From NCBI RefSeq assembly GCF_009789235.1, contig NZ_WSTB01000006.1:1-64000 (forward strand): a stretch of 64,000 nt of DNA, given 5' to 3'. Shown in pieces: positions 1 to 9,785 of this stretch (position 1 is its first letter; each line of letters begins with the position of its first letter). This DNA comes from Flavobacterium hydrocarbonoxydans. GTDB taxonomy: Bacteria > Bacteroidota > Bacteroidia > Flavobacteriales > Flavobacteriaceae. The notes under the pieces are model-generated. The model was not told the DNA's origin. It saw only the letters and a program-made list of their open reading frames with translations, and searched no databases. The translations under genes were made by a program, and so were the position numbers.

Positions 1-37
1 CTATTATACTTATATATAGTATCGTTTTTTTTAAGGA

Positions 38-68
38 AACCCGACAGGTTTTAAAAACCTGTCGGGTT
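38..68. terminator. 15-bp perfect hairpin, likely bidirectional terminator
   Basis: Bases 38-52 and 54-68 are perfect reverse complements (arms begin AACCCGACAGG and end CCTGTCGGGTT), with an eight-T run just before the hairpin at 25-32. The T run serves a transcript on the minus strand. The gene it would terminate is not identifiable. Confidence 0.6.
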
Positions 69-159
69 GGGGATGGTTTTTAATATTATGAAAATATTCG
101 TTTTAGGGCTTTTAGTTCCGGAATCTCATTGATTATAAAGCGTTCTTTTGAAAACGGAT

Positions 160-244
160 GCCCTAGCCCCGATAGAAGCGGAAATCCTTTTGTGCCGGGG
201 TTCGGCACAAAAGATTGAAGCGGATAGCGGGAAATAGCTCCTAA
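160..244. repeat. Dispersed structured element, copy 1
   Basis: This intergenic element folds as an outer helix CCCG (168-171) with CGGG (228-231), a symmetric internal loop made of two GAAGCGGA strands (175-182 and 217-224), and an inner hairpin TTTTGTGCC (188-196) with GGCACAAAA (204-212). Related copies lie at 7253-7336 and 63175-63247, with changes that preserve pairing. It sits downstream of the APC permease gene. The strand of any transcript is unknown. It could belong to a described flavobacterial RNA motif such as Flavo-1, which could not be tested here. Confidence 0.7.
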
Positions 245-296
245 TCTTTACTATTATATATAAGGTGTAATTTATCATTACATACCGAAAAACAAT

Positions 297-325
297 AACC
301 CGTCTTGTTTTCTACAAGACGGGTT
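297..325 (-). terminator. Terminator of APC permease gene
   Basis: AACCCGTCTTGT (297-308) pairs perfectly with ACAAGACGGGTT (314-325), 46 bp after the stop codon of the minus-strand permease gene. The following T run on the minus strand is short and interrupted. Confidence 0.7.
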
Positions 326-371
326 ATATTTATTTAGAAACTTGGATTTTGCGAATCTTAGTCTCTTTATT

Positions 372-1784
372 TTAAACTTCTTTTGGCTTGGTTAGATAGT
401 AAACCGGGATTCCGATAAGCATGATTAAAATTCCCCAACCACAAGTTGAGAATTTGGTGATTAACAACGAAACACTAATTGCCGAAGCTACTATAATATA
501 TAATAGTGGTAAAAATGGATACCCGAATGCTTTATAAGGTCTCTCTGCATTTGGCATTTTTTTACGCAGAATGAATATTCCGTAGATTGTTAGGATGTAA
601 AAAATCAAGACAATGATGATTACAAAGTCTAATAAATCTCCATATTTTCCGGTAAGACACAAAGCCGAAGCCCAGATACATTGTGCCCAAAGTGCCCATT
701 CCGGAACACTGGCTCCATTAAGAACCGCTGCTTTTTTGAAGAACAAGCCATCGTTTGCCATCGTATAATATACACGGGCACCCGCCATGATTAATCCGTT
801 GTTGCAGGCGAAAGTTGAAATCATAATCATTAAGGCAATAATCAGGGTTCCGATATCGCCAAAAATATATTGTGAAGCGACTACTGCCACCCTATCTGAT
901 TTTGCGGTTGCGATTTCGTCTAGCGGGATTACAGCCAAATACATCAAATTAGTCAAAACATATATAATGGTAACTATAAAAGTTCCCAAAAACAAACTGA
1001 AACCTACATTGCGTTTTGGATTTTTGATTTCGCCGGCAATAAAAGTTACTCCATTCCAGGCATCACTAGAGAATAACGAACCTACCATTGCGGCTGAAAT
1101 TCCAGTAATTAAAGCTTTTCCGCTAATTGGCAGCCAAGAACCATTTTCAGGATTATATGAGCGTGGTGTCCAGGCATCTGTCCAGTTAGCATCCCAAACA
1201 GAAGCTTTTGCAGCGAGCGTTAATCCGAAGACGATCAAACCTAATAATGATAGAATTTTGATGATTGTAAGTACGGTCTGTAGAATTTTTCCGTTTTTTA
1301 CACCACGGCTATTTATATAGGTAAGTAAGACAATCGTAAAAATAGAAACAATCTGAGCAGCATTTAATTTGAAAGCACCTAATTCAAATAAAATATTCTC
1401 ATCGCTTAAAGGCGGGAAAATGTACGCTGCAAACTTTGAGAAAGCTACACCAACGGCAGCAATTGTTCCGGTTTGAATTACGGCAAAAAAACTCCAACCG
1501 TACAGAAAGGCAATTAGTTTGTTGTAAGCTTCTTTTAGATACACATATTGTCCTCCGGCTTTAGGAAACATAGCACTTAATTCGCCATAACTTACAGCAG
1601 CAATAATGGTAATCAATCCTGAAACTAGCCAAATAAGGGTGAGCCATCCTGCCGAACCAACTTGTCTGGCGATATCTGCACTCACGATAAATATTCCTGA
1701 TCCGATCATAGAACCTACCACAAGCATGGTTCCGTCTAGTAATCCGAGTTCTCTTTTAAAATTCTCCTGGTCGTTTTCTTGCAT
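372..1784 (-). CDS. APC superfamily amino acid permease
   Basis: A 470-residue inner-membrane transporter of the amino acid-polyamine-organocation family. The N-terminus carries the family signature GTMLVVGSMIGSGIF in the first membrane segment (about residues 18-32), and about twelve hydrophobic segments follow, the usual length and topology. APC permeases are secondary transporters exchanging or importing amino acids; the substrate cannot be read from sequence, though the soluble-tail-free, LAT-like form suggests an amino acid exchanger or symporter. The gene stands alone on the minus strand, with a terminator at 297-325. The ATG at 1784 is preceded by an A/T-rich leader without a Shine-Dalgarno sequence. 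A second, different APC permease is at 41216-42667. Confidence 0.9.
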   Translation of the reverse strand: MQENDQENFKRELGLLDGTMLVVGSMIGSGIFIVSADIARQVGSAGWLTLIWLVSGLITIIAAVSYGELSAMFPKAGGQYVYLKEAYNKLIAFLYGWSFFAVIQTGTIAAVGVAFSKFAAYIFPPLSDENILFELGAFKLNAAQIVSIFTIVLLTYINSRGVKNGKILQTVLTIIKILSLLGLIVFGLTLAAKASVWDANWTDAWTPRSYNPENGSWLPISGKALITGISAAMVGSLFSSDAWNGVTFIAGEIKNPKRNVGFSLFLGTFIVTIIYVLTNLMYLAVIPLDEIATAKSDRVAVVASQYIFGDIGTLIIALMIMISTFACNNGLIMAGARVYYTMANDGLFFKKAAVLNGASVPEWALWAQCIWASALCLTGKYGDLLDFVIIIVLIFYILTIYGIFILRKKMPNAERPYKAFGYPFLPLLYIIVASAISVSLLITKFSTCGWGILIMLIGIPVYYLTKPKEV

Positions 1785-1949
1785 TTTTATTTTGGTTTTG
1801 GGTTGGTTAAAGATATACTTTTTTCTGAAATTTTAGAATTTAGATGAAAGATTTTAGACTGAACATCAAGCTGAATAGTATGTTTTAAAACTTAAGCTGA
1901 TTTTTTAAATATTTTATACTCCTTGTAAGATTAATGTAGTGTAAGATTT

Positions 1950-1957
1950 TATATTTG
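1950..1957 (+). promoter_or_regulatory. -7 element TATATTTG upstream of the 1986 gene
   Basis: TATATTTG matches the Bacteroidota -7 consensus TAnnTTTG and ends 28 bp before the ATG at 1986. No TTG lies at the proper 18-19 bp spacing upstream, so only half the promoter is supported. Confidence 0.4.
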
Positions 1958-1985
1958 TATTAATCAAATTAACCAAAACCTAACC

Positions 1986-3437
1986 ATGAATAAAGTTTTA
2001 AAATCGATTACACTCGCTCACCAATTAAAAATTGCATTTGTTTTTTTTCTTTTAACCATTAATACTATGGTTTTTGCTCAACAAGAACCTGAATTAAGCG
2101 TTATTTTTTTAGATAATGACAAAATTGCAAGTGTTAATGTTGATGAAAAAGAGTTTTTAAAATCTATTAGTGCTGTTATTGAAATTTGTAAAAAAGACTT
2201 TAGCACTATTAGTGCTGATCAAAAAATAGCTTTTCTGGTAATTGCTCATAAAACTGAAAAACCAACATTTCAATTGTATTCGAATCCAAAAATAAGTACT
2301 GCAATAGAAACTAAATTTTTAGAACAAGTAGCTGCTTTAAATATTGGAAATACAAAATTAGTTGATTTTCCAATTTTAATATCGGTTAACTCTAAATTTG
2401 ATGAGACCAATACCGATTTTAAAGATATTGATCTGCCCAACCAAAAAAAGGTAACAGCATATCTAAATGCAGATTTGAAAACAAAAGCAGAACTGAATAA
2501 AAATTATGCAATAAACGAAGCACTTCCTGTTTTAGCTGCTTATCAAACTATTGTTGACGCGAAGTTTGAAGGCGTTAAAAATTTTGGAAGCCTGGTTGCC
2601 AAAACAGCCTTCAGAGACAAACAAGATGTGATACAATTGACAGGCAATAATCCTGATTACTGGAGAGCCACCATGGAAATGGAATTAGATAATCAATTAA
2701 TACCGGTTACTAAAATATTCATGCTTATTTCGCAGGGCGAATTTGACTATGCTAAAAAATATATCGAAATCGTAAAAATGTTTTCGAATCCTGAAACTAT
2801 TACTCATCATTATTTAATAGAAATCACCGATCGATTAAAATTGTTTGAAGAACAGCTTAATACTGAAATCAACAAAGGAATTGCAGAGCATGACAAAGGA
2901 GAATTTGAGAAAGCAATTTCAATATACAATACTATTTTAGAAGAATACCCAAACTCCTCCTGGGCTAATTTTGAAATTTTCTATTCGCAAAGTGAACTCA
3001 ACAAAAAAACAGGAAATACCGCTTCTAACAGTATAGAAAATTGGAATCTTAACAAAGGAAAAATATTAAACCATAATCCTTTTTATGGTTTACCAATTGG
3101 AGCTCAAAGTCCGGAAGATGCCTACTTACTTGATCGAAGAAACTCATTAAGTCAACTTTTTAAAAATAAATCCCTACAGATAAAAGATATCGAAACATAT
3201 GCAGATGTGGCAATGGATCTGAAAATTTACGATTTCGCAGCACAGTTATATTGGTACACTTCAAGCTACAACGACAAGAAAAGCAATTCAATTTATAAAT
3301 TATTGTATTGTTTAGAAAAATTAGGCGTTCCAAACCTAAAAAACAACTTTAAAGGAAACTTTGAAAAAGAATTTAAATCGATTGAAAAAAATCAGGAAAA
3401 AGATATGGTAAAAAGTGATGCGTATAAATCATACTAA
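1986..3437 (+). CDS. Secreted TPR-like protein of unknown function
   Basis: A 483-residue protein not recognised as a named family. Residues about 14-32 form a hydrophobic segment ending in VFAQQ, a typical signal peptide, so the product is probably periplasmic or attached to the outer membrane. Around residues 295-335 a stretch with 'GEFEKAISIYNTILEEYPNS' looks like a tetratricopeptide helix pair, and the C-terminal third is also helical and rich in Lys and Asn. No catalytic motif is visible. It is monocistronic, flanked by the divergent permease gene and a 650-bp gene-free stretch. TPR-type secreted proteins often act as protein-binding scaffolds, but a role here would be a guess. Confidence 0.65.
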   Translation: MNKVLKSITLAHQLKIAFVFFLLTINTMVFAQQEPELSVIFLDNDKIASVNVDEKEFLKSISAVIEICKKDFSTISADQKIAFLVIAHKTEKPTFQLYSNPKISTAIETKFLEQVAALNIGNTKLVDFPILISVNSKFDETNTDFKDIDLPNQKKVTAYLNADLKTKAELNKNYAINEALPVLAAYQTIVDAKFEGVKNFGSLVAKTAFRDKQDVIQLTGNNPDYWRATMEMELDNQLIPVTKIFMLISQGEFDYAKKYIEIVKMFSNPETITHHYLIEITDRLKLFEEQLNTEINKGIAEHDKGEFEKAISIYNTILEEYPNSSWANFEIFYSQSELNKKTGNTASNSIENWNLNKGKILNHNPFYGLPIGAQSPEDAYLLDRRNSLSQLFKNKSLQIKDIETYADVAMDLKIYDFAAQLYWYTSSYNDKKSNSIYKLLYCLEKLGVPNLKNNFKGNFEKEFKSIEKNQEKDMVKSDAYKSY

Positions 3438-4092
3438 AAAAATCTTTTTATCTAGAAAACATAAAAAGCATATTTATAATACTATTACTTATGATATCAA
3501 GCATAATAGTAATCGTTTAGGCATAAAAAACTTACTCAGAATTAAAGAAATTAAAAGCTATCTCAGAAAAACCATTTAGCAAGGAATTAACTTACAAAGT
3601 AAATCATTTATCACGTTTATTAATCTTATAAACAAGTTAATATACCTGCATCCAACAGGACAAACTTCAAGAAAAACAATTCATGACATCATTAAACAAA
3701 AGTTAGTATTTCCTGCGCCTTAACTGTTTTCTTCTTACGTCATAAAAATACCCCACACTCGCTTTACGGCCATGTCTCAATCGTAATTTATATCTAAAAA
3801 TATTTTATTAAAATTAAAAAATAATCATAAATTACTGTTTTTCAGGTGTTTAATTATTTTTAAAAAATAAAATTTTATCTTCAAATATTTGTTGAACCAA
3901 ATTATATTTTTGTTATATTTGATTATACAATTAAACAATTTGATCAAAAACATGATTTTTACATTAACATTTGTTTAATTATATATCCTTCAACCACCAC
4001 CCAAAAGGATTACTATTTATAGAAAAAGCCTCTCAATTAGAGGAAGCATAAAGGTTCAAGCATTTTAATTATAAATCGATTAATAAAGATTG
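3438..4092. other. Gene-free AT-rich stretch
   Basis: About 650 bp with no supported gene on either strand. It holds an imperfect hairpin near 3480-3516 (ACTATT... with ...AATAGT), perhaps the terminator of the preceding gene, and a good promoter at 3892-3921. Nothing else stands out. Confidence 0.6.
3892..3921 (+). promoter_or_regulatory. Promoter for the kinase/response-regulator operon
   Basis: TTG (3892-3894), exactly 19 bp, then TATATTTG (3914-3921), a full match to the Bacteroidota primary-sigma consensus. A start near 3928 would give a leader of about 165 nt before the kinase gene. Confidence 0.6.
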
Positions 4093-5516
4093 ATGTCTAT
4101 GGGCAAATTTTTAAGAACATTTCGTTTTCCTAATGTTTTCATGCTTTTATTAATTGTATTTGTTTCATGCGCCTTACTTATTTGTATTAACTTTTTTACT
4201 ATCAAAATTTTATCTGCGAATCGTGTTTATGTCAACGGAGAATCGCTTTACTCTAAAGGTCAAAATAATGCTACCATACATCTTATAAGTTATTTGTACA
4301 CGCAAAACAAAAAAGAATGGGATCTTTTTAGACAGGAATTAGAAGTTCCTCAAGGTGATCGTGATGCTCGTGTTGAGCTTTCGAACGGAGATGAAACTGA
4401 AACAATTAAGGAAGGTTTTCGAGCTGGCCGAAATAATGAAAAAGATTTAGATGATGCAATCTGGCTTTTTAGAAATTTTAAAAATGTATCTTTTTTTCTA
4501 AAGCAATTCATGAATGGGAACAAGGAGATAATTTAATTTATCAACTTGAACTCATTGGAAAGGAAACCAATGAGAAAATAGAAAGTGGCACACTGCAACC
4601 TCAGGACAAAGAAAAAATCCTCGATGAAATCAGTGTAATAAGCAACAAATTAACGCTAAACGAATATAACTTTTTAAATACATTAGGCCAGGGCTCACGT
4701 GACATCAAAGACATACTCATCATAACCAATATTTTTTTTATTTTAATTATCATTTGTAGTGTTAGTTTTTATTATTCGATAATGGTTAAAAGATTAATTA
4801 TTTCTAAAAAAGAGATTGAAAATAAAAATGAAAACCTTATTCAGGTAAACCATGAACTCGACCGGTTTGTTTATAGTGCTTCGCATGATTTACGTTCGCC
4901 TATAACCTCTTTAAAAGGATTGATTGAGCTTACACAAATTGAAGACGATACTGACCAGATACGAGAATATTTATGTTTAATGCACCAAAGTCTCACCAGA
5001 CAGGATCAGTTTATTAGCGACATTATAGACTATTCGAAAAACAAACGAAAACAAAAGATTGTGGAACAAGTAAGTCTGCATGATGTGGTTAATGAAGCTA
5101 TCGAACAAATGATGCACATAGAAAATGCGAATAAAATTAACTTTAAAAAAGAAATATTAGTTGACGAAATTATGAGTGATGGCTTACGACTTAAAATTAT
5201 CGTTAACAATTTACTGTCGAATGCCATAAAATATGCCGACACTAATAAGTCAGAAATGTTTATTTCGATCAAAACTTATTTTGCAGATGGTTTTCATAAA
5301 ATTGAAATTGATGATAATGGTATTGGAATTAAAGAAGAAATTAAAGACCGAATTTTTGAAATGTATTTTGGAACAGACAAAAACAAAGGCTCTGGATTAG
5401 GGCTATATATTATAAAAGAAGCTATCGAGAATATAAAAGGAAATATTATGGTTGCTTCTGAAGAAAACGTTGGAACTAAATTTACCGTAACAATCCCCTT
5501 GAATTATGGAATCTAA
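4093..5516 (+). pseudogene. Sensor histidine kinase, split by a -1 frameshift
   Basis: Two reading frames together encode one membrane histidine kinase of about 474 residues. The first frame (4093-4536) holds a membrane segment (about residues 14-36) and the start of a periplasmic helical sensor domain. The second frame resumes at about 4500, finishes the sensor, and adds a second membrane segment, the phosphoacceptor motif SASHDLRSP, the ATP-binding N box NNLLSNAIKYAD, the G1 box DNGIGI and the G2 box GSGLGLYII. The break is at a run of seven T (4491-4497); adding one T restores a continuous frame. The ATG at 4093 is chosen over TTG at 4090. The stop overlaps the start of the response regulator by 11 bp. 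The lesion may be a real mutation, a sequencing error or slippage; as written, the product lacks its kinase domain. Confidence 0.8.
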
Positions 5517-5898
5517 ACCTACATTTTTAGTGATCGAAGACAATTTAATTGACCAATATGTAACGAGACAATTACTCAAAAAAGTACTTGAGGTAGATGA
5601 TGTTTCGGTAGTAAATAATGGCAAAGAAGGTATTTTATGGCTTAATGAGCATCCTGATATTTCTTCGTTAATCATTTTACTGGATATTCAGATGCCTGTT
5701 ATGAATGGTTTTGAATTCCTGAAAGAGTACAACAAACTTGAAACAATAGTAAAAAGAGAAACCCGAATTTACGTTCTTTCTTCAACACTGGACTCTGATG
5801 ATATTAAACTGGTTAAAGAAAATTGCTGTGTAACTGCCTTTTTCAACAAGCCGTTCCCAATAGACAAATTCAAGCAGACTATTTTCCAGCATTCATAA
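5506..5898 (+). CDS. Single-domain response regulator (CheY-like)
   Basis: A 130-residue receiver domain without an output domain. Phosphoacceptor Asp60 lies in LLDIQMP, the acidic pair is Glu11-Asp12 in VIEDN, the switch Ser/Thr is in LSST (91-94), and the conserved Lys115 is in FNKPF. The gene overlaps the preceding histidine kinase by 11 bp and is surely co-transcribed and coupled in translation, so the kinase is the likely phosphodonor. With no DNA-binding domain it must act by protein contact or in a phosphorelay. The frame is intact, so it may survive even if the kinase is dead. Confidence 0.9.
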   Translation: MESKPTFLVIEDNLIDQYVTRQLLKKVLEVDDVSVVNNGKEGILWLNEHPDISSLIILLDIQMPVMNGFEFLKEYNKLETIVKRETRIYVLSSTLDSDDIKLVKENCCVTAFFNKPFPIDKFKQTIFQHS

Positions 5899-5913
5899 AA
5901 CTTACTGCCAGCG

Positions 5914-7086
5914 TTATTGCTGCAAAATTCGGTTTACCTGCGAAAAATTTCTTTGATAATAAGGTTCTTTAGTTGATGAAATCATCACACCTCCGTGAGT
6001 CGAAGCGTGGACAAACTTAATTTCACCTTCCAGCACTTCGACTACCATTCCAACGTGATTAATCTGACGCCTTCCATTGGTTTTAAAGAAAATCAAATCG
6101 CCCTTTTGAGCCTGTTCAGGCTCTACTTTTAGACCTACACGTGATTGCTCATGAGAAGTTCTCGGTAATTTAATGTCAAAGTTTCCAAAAGTAGAGCACA
6201 TTAATCCGGAACAATCAAAACCAGCATTTGTAGTACCTCCCGAACGATATCGAACTCCAATATTATCAGTTGCCTTAAAAACCAATTGGTCAATAAGTTC
6301 AGGAGTTGATGTAAAGACAAAAACTGTTGAGTCTTTCTTTACAACCGAATCATTAGTGGTTTCGGTGACTATTTTTTCAGGATTTTCGGTTACTGCCGCA
6401 ATGGGTTTGGCTGTCTGAAATGCTGCAGCTTTTTCAGGCGATGTAAGAATCTTTAACTGATATCCTAAGGGGAGTTTCTTTTTTATTCCTGGGTTCTGCT
6501 TTTCTAATTCGGCTACTGTGATACCAAATTCTTTGGCGATGGCAAATTTTGTTTCTTTAGGCAAAACTTCCCGAACAACTTCTACCTGAGGAATTGGAGC
6601 ACTTTCAGTATTTACATTCTCAGCCACAACTTCAACAGCTATAGAAGGAATATTGATTTGCTGTCCGATTTTGAGTCCGTCAGAGACTAAAATCGGGTTT
6701 GATTTTTTTAAATCATCAACTGAAACGTTGTATTTTTTGGATATTCCCCAAAGCGTTTCTTTGGCCACAATTGTATGCACTGAAGGATTAACTGCATTGA
6801 TTTCCTGAACAACTGCAGGCTTTGCCACTACAGCATTATTATTTGGAATTAGTAAAACTGAATTAAGTTTTAAGATTTTAGGAGCATTAGGATTCGCTTC
6901 TATTATAGCTTTTGGTTTTACACCATATTGTTTTGCAATTGCATAAATATTATCACCTTTCGAAACAGTGTGTTTGATGAAATTATCCTGAGAAAAGGCA
7001 CTTATACTAAAAAAGAACAATACTACGATTAACCTAAAAATCATTACTTGGGGGCTTATATTTTTTATTTCCAATTCAGGTTTCAT
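5914..7086 (-). CDS. LysM and NlpC/P60 peptidoglycan hydrolase
   Basis: A secreted cell-wall peptidase of 390 residues, or 376 if translation starts at the internal ATG at 7044, which gives a cleaner signal peptide (MIFRLIVVLFFFSISAFSQ). Three LysM repeats follow (about residues 38-81, 104-147 and 169-211), the usual peptidoglycan-binding modules. The C-terminal NlpC/P60 domain (about 265-390) has catalytic Cys in GFDCSGL, His in NHVGMV and a third polar residue in FVHAST. Such enzymes cut between D-Glu and meso-diaminopimelate in stem peptides. It is convergent with the response regulator, 15 bp from its stop. No terminator lies between them. Confidence 0.92.
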   Translation of the reverse strand: MKPELEIKNISPQVMIFRLIVVLFFFSISAFSQDNFIKHTVSKGDNIYAIAKQYGVKPKAIIEANPNAPKILKLNSVLLIPNNNAVVAKPAVVQEINAVNPSVHTIVAKETLWGISKKYNVSVDDLKKSNPILVSDGLKIGQQINIPSIAVEVVAENVNTESAPIPQVEVVREVLPKETKFAIAKEFGITVAELEKQNPGIKKKLPLGYQLKILTSPEKAAAFQTAKPIAAVTENPEKIVTETTNDSVVKKDSTVFVFTSTPELIDQLVFKATDNIGVRYRSGGTTNAGFDCSGLMCSTFGNFDIKLPRTSHEQSRVGLKVEPEQAQKGDLIFFKTNGRRQINHVGMVVEVLEGEIKFVHASTHGGVMISSTKEPYYQRNFSQVNRILQQ

Positions 7087-7252
7087 TTATTTAAAACTCA
7101 AAAAAGACTTTTATATTTCATAAAGAGCGAATTTAACTTTTAAAACCATAAAAACCGATTTTTTTAACATCTTTTTGAATTCAAAATTACCTTTTAAAAC
7201 TATTCTAAACTGAGAAGTTTAATTTAAGATGAATTGACTTAAAAACACTAAA

Positions 7253-7336
7253 GCCCTAGCCCAGATGGAAGCGGTATCCTTTTCTGGCTTCTTTAGCCAG
7301 GAAAAGATATAGCGGACAGCTGGAAATAGCTCCTAA
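7253..7336. repeat. Dispersed structured element, copy 2
   Basis: Same architecture as 160-244 but with compensating changes: the outer helix is CCAG (7261-7264) with CTGG (7320-7323), and the inner hairpin tip is CTGGCT (7284-7289) with AGCCAG (7295-7300). The flanks GCCCTAG and AAATAGCTCCTAA match copy 1. It sits between the LysM gene and acnA, just beyond the acnA terminator. Confidence 0.75.
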
Positions 7337-7337
7337 T

Positions 7338-7367
7338 AAAAAAACGCCCTGTTTTCACAGAGCGTTT
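7338..7367 (-). terminator. Terminator of acnA
   Basis: AAACGCCCTG (7342-7351) pairs with CAGAGCGTTT (7358-7367) with one mismatch; on the minus strand it is followed by a run of T, 25 bp after the acnA stop. Confidence 0.8.
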
Positions 7368-7391
7368 CTTGTATAATAGAGTCTTAAAAAT

Positions 7392-9656
7392 TTATGCTTT
7401 TCCGGCTGCAATTAAGTTTAGTGCTGAACCAGCAACGAACCAGCCAATCTGACCTTCGTTGTAGGTATGGTTTGCTAAAATGATATCTTTAGTACCATCG
7501 GCATGAACAAACTCTAATGTTAATGGTTTTCCCGGAGCAAACTCGGTTAAATCCGTAAAATTGATGGTATCGTTCTCCTGGATTTTATCGTAATCTGCTT
7601 CATTTGCAAAAGTCAACCCTAAAAGACCCTGTTTTTTAAGGTTGGTTTCGTGAATACGGGCAAAAGATTTTACCAATACAGCTTTAACTCCTAAGAAACG
7701 AGGCTCCATTGCAGCATGTTCACGAGAAGAACCTTCGCCATAATTGTGATCTCCCACCACTATAGACGGAACTCCAGCCGCTTTATAGGCGCGAGCTACT
7801 GCAGGAACTGCATCGTAAGCGCCTGTTAATTGATTTTTAACCGAATTTGTTTTTTGATTGAAAGCGTTTACCGCACCAATCAGCATATTATTTGAAATAT
7901 TATCTAAATGTCCGCGGAAACGCAACCATGGTCCCGCCATAGAAATATGGTCGGTCGTACATTTTCCGAAAGCTTTGATTAATAATTTTGCACCTGTAAT
8001 GTTTTTACCATCCCAAGGATCAAACGGAGCTAATAATTGCAAACGATCAGATGTTGGACTTACCGCAACCTGAACTCCCGAACCGTCTTCGGCCGGAGCC
8101 TGAAAGCCCGGATCTTCGGCATCGAAACCTTTTGGAGGCAATTCGTCACCTGTTGGCGCATCCAGCATTACTTCTTCTCCATCTTCATTAATTAATGTAT
8201 CTGTCAATGGATTGAAACCTAAATCACCCGCGATTGCCATAGCTGTTACCAATTCCGGAGAGCCTACAAAAGCCAAAGTGTTTGGATTACCATCTGCACG
8301 TTTAGAAAAGTTACGGTTGAAAGAGTGAACGATTGTATTTCTCTCCTCTTTCTCTGCTCCTTCCCTGTCCCACATACCAATACATGGTCCGCAGGCATTC
8401 GCAAAAACAGTCGCTCCTATTTTATGAAAAGTATCGATAAAACCATCTCTTTCGATGGTATAACGAACCACCTCTGAACCCGGCGTAATCGTGAATTGAG
8501 ATTTAGTTTTTAAATTTTTAGCACTTACTTGTCTTGCCAAAGAAGCGGCGCGAGCAATATCTTCGTAAGAGGAGTTGGTACAAGACCCAATTAACCCCAC
8601 CTGAATTTGTAATGGCCAGTTATTTTTGATGGCTTCTTCTTTCATTTTAGAAATTGGAGTAGCCAGATCTGGTGTAAACGGCCCGTTTAAGTGTGGTTCT
8701 AATTCTGATAAATTGATTTCGATCACCTGATCAAAATATTGTTCCGGGTTAGCATACACTTCCGGATCTCCAGTTAAATAAGACGCTACCTTATCAGCAG
8801 CATCTGCAACATCTGCTCTGTTTGTAGAACGGAGGTAACGCCCCATAGAAGCATCATAACCAAAAGTTGAAGTTGTTGCACCAATTTCGGCACCCATATT
8901 ACAAATTGTACCTTTACCTGTACAAGACATAGAAGTAGCACCTTCTCCAAAATATTCTACAATTGCACCAGTTCCTCCTTTTACAGTAAGAATACCAGCG
9001 ACTTTAAGGATAACATCTTTAGGAGCTGTCCAGCCTGATAATTTACCAGTTAGTTTTACTCCAATTAGTTTCGGAAATTTCAATTCCCAAGCCATACCCG
9101 ACATCACATCTACCGCATCAGCTCCACCAACTCCAATTGCTACCATTCCTAAACCACCTGCATTTACAGTGTGCGAATCGGTACCAATCATCATTCCACC
9201 AGGAAAAGCGTAATTCTCCAATACTACCTGATGAATAATTCCAGCTCCTGGTTTCCAGAAACCAATTCCGTATTTATTAGAAACTGACGATAAGAAATCG
9301 AAAACTTCATTGCTTTGTGTTTTTGCTCTGGCCAAATCGGTTACTGCATCTACTTTTGCCTGAATCAGGTGATCACAGTGCACTGTTGTAGGAACAGCAA
9401 CTGTTTTCTTTCCAGCATGCATAAATTGCAATAACGCCATTTGAGCGGTTGCGTCCTGACATGCTACGCGGTCCGGTGCGAAATCAACATAATCAACTCC
9501 TCTTCCAAATGCCTTTGTAGGATTTCCATCCCAAAGGTGATTGTACAAAATTTTCTCGGTTAAAGTAAGTGGACGACCAACTATTTCTCGTGCTTTATCA
9601 ACACGACCAGGCATGTTGGCGTACACTTTTTTTATCATTTCAATATCAAAAGCCAT
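7392..9656 (-). CDS. acnA: Aconitate hydratase (AcnA/mitochondrial type)
   Basis: A 754-residue cytoplasmic TCA-cycle enzyme interconverting citrate and isocitrate through cis-aconitate with a [4Fe-4S] cluster. The cluster cysteines are visible in [11 protein letters not shown] and [10 protein letters not shown]. The swivel domain near the C-terminus carries [18 protein letters not shown], a substrate-binding signature, and [12 protein letters not shown] lies before it. The length and motifs match the mitochondrial-like bacterial aconitase. It is transcribed after acnB on the same strand, but a strong terminator (9727-9753) lies between, so it probably has its own promoter. Having both aconitase types next to each other is notable; they usually divide housekeeping and stress roles. 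Confidence 0.96.
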   Translation of the reverse strand: MAFDIEMIKKVYANMPGRVDKAREIVGRPLTLTEKILYNHLWDGNPTKAFGRGVDYVDFAPDRVACQDATAQMALLQFMHAGKKTVAVPTTVHCDHLIQAKVDAVTDLARAKTQSNEVFDFLSSVSNKYGIGFWKPGAGIIHQVVLENYAFPGGMMIGTDSHTVNAGGLGMVAIGVGGADAVDVMSGMAWELKFPKLIGVKLTGKLSGWTAPKDVILKVAGILTVKGGTGAIVEYFGEGATSMSCTGKGTICNMGAEIGATTSTFGYDASMGRYLRSTNRADVADAADKVASYLTGDPEVYANPEQYFDQVIEINLSELEPHLNGPFTPDLATPISKMKEEAIKNNWPLQIQVGLIGSCTNSSYEDIARAASLARQVSAKNLKTKSQFTITPGSEVVRYTIERDGFIDTFHKIGATVFANACGPCIGMWDREGAEKEERNTIVHSFNRNFSKRADGNPNTLAFVGSPELVTAMAIAGDLGFNPLTDTLINEDGEEVMLDAPTGDELPPKGFDAEDPGFQAPAEDGSGVQVAVSPTSDRLQLLAPFDPWDGKNITGAKLLIKAFGKCTTDHISMAGPWLRFRGHLDNISNNMLIGAVNAFNQKTNSVKNQLTGAYDAVPAVARAYKAAGVPSIVVGDHNYGEGSSREHAAMEPRFLGVKAVLVKSFARIHETNLKKQGLLGLTFANEADYDKIQENDTINFTDLTEFAPGKPLTLEFVHADGTKDIILANHTYNEGQIGWFVAGSALNLIAAGKA

Positions 9657-9726
9657 ATGTTTTATTTGTTTTGTTATTTTTTTTTGAACATTCTAAGATA
9701 CGAAAAATTGATCAGTTACATAAAAA

Positions 9727-9753
9727 AAAGCCTGAGTTTATGACTCAGGCTTT
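9727..9753 (-). terminator. Terminator of acnB
   Basis: AAAGCCTGAGT (9727-9737) pairs perfectly with ACTCAGGCTTT (9743-9753) around a 5-nt loop; on the minus strand it ends in a run of eight T. Confidence 0.85.
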
Positions 9754-9785
9754 CAGAATTATGATTAAATTAACTAATCAGTCAA

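Noticed and set aside
787..1320. 177-codon open frame on the plus strand within the permease gene
   Set aside because: It is antisense to a clear APC permease and shows no family pattern; long antisense frames are common opposite membrane proteins of this base composition.
4491..4497. Programmed ribosomal frameshifting in the histidine kinase
   Set aside because: Only a T run is present, without a clear stimulatory structure or upstream Shine-Dalgarno site, so an indel or sequencing error is more likely; slippage is kept only as a minor option.
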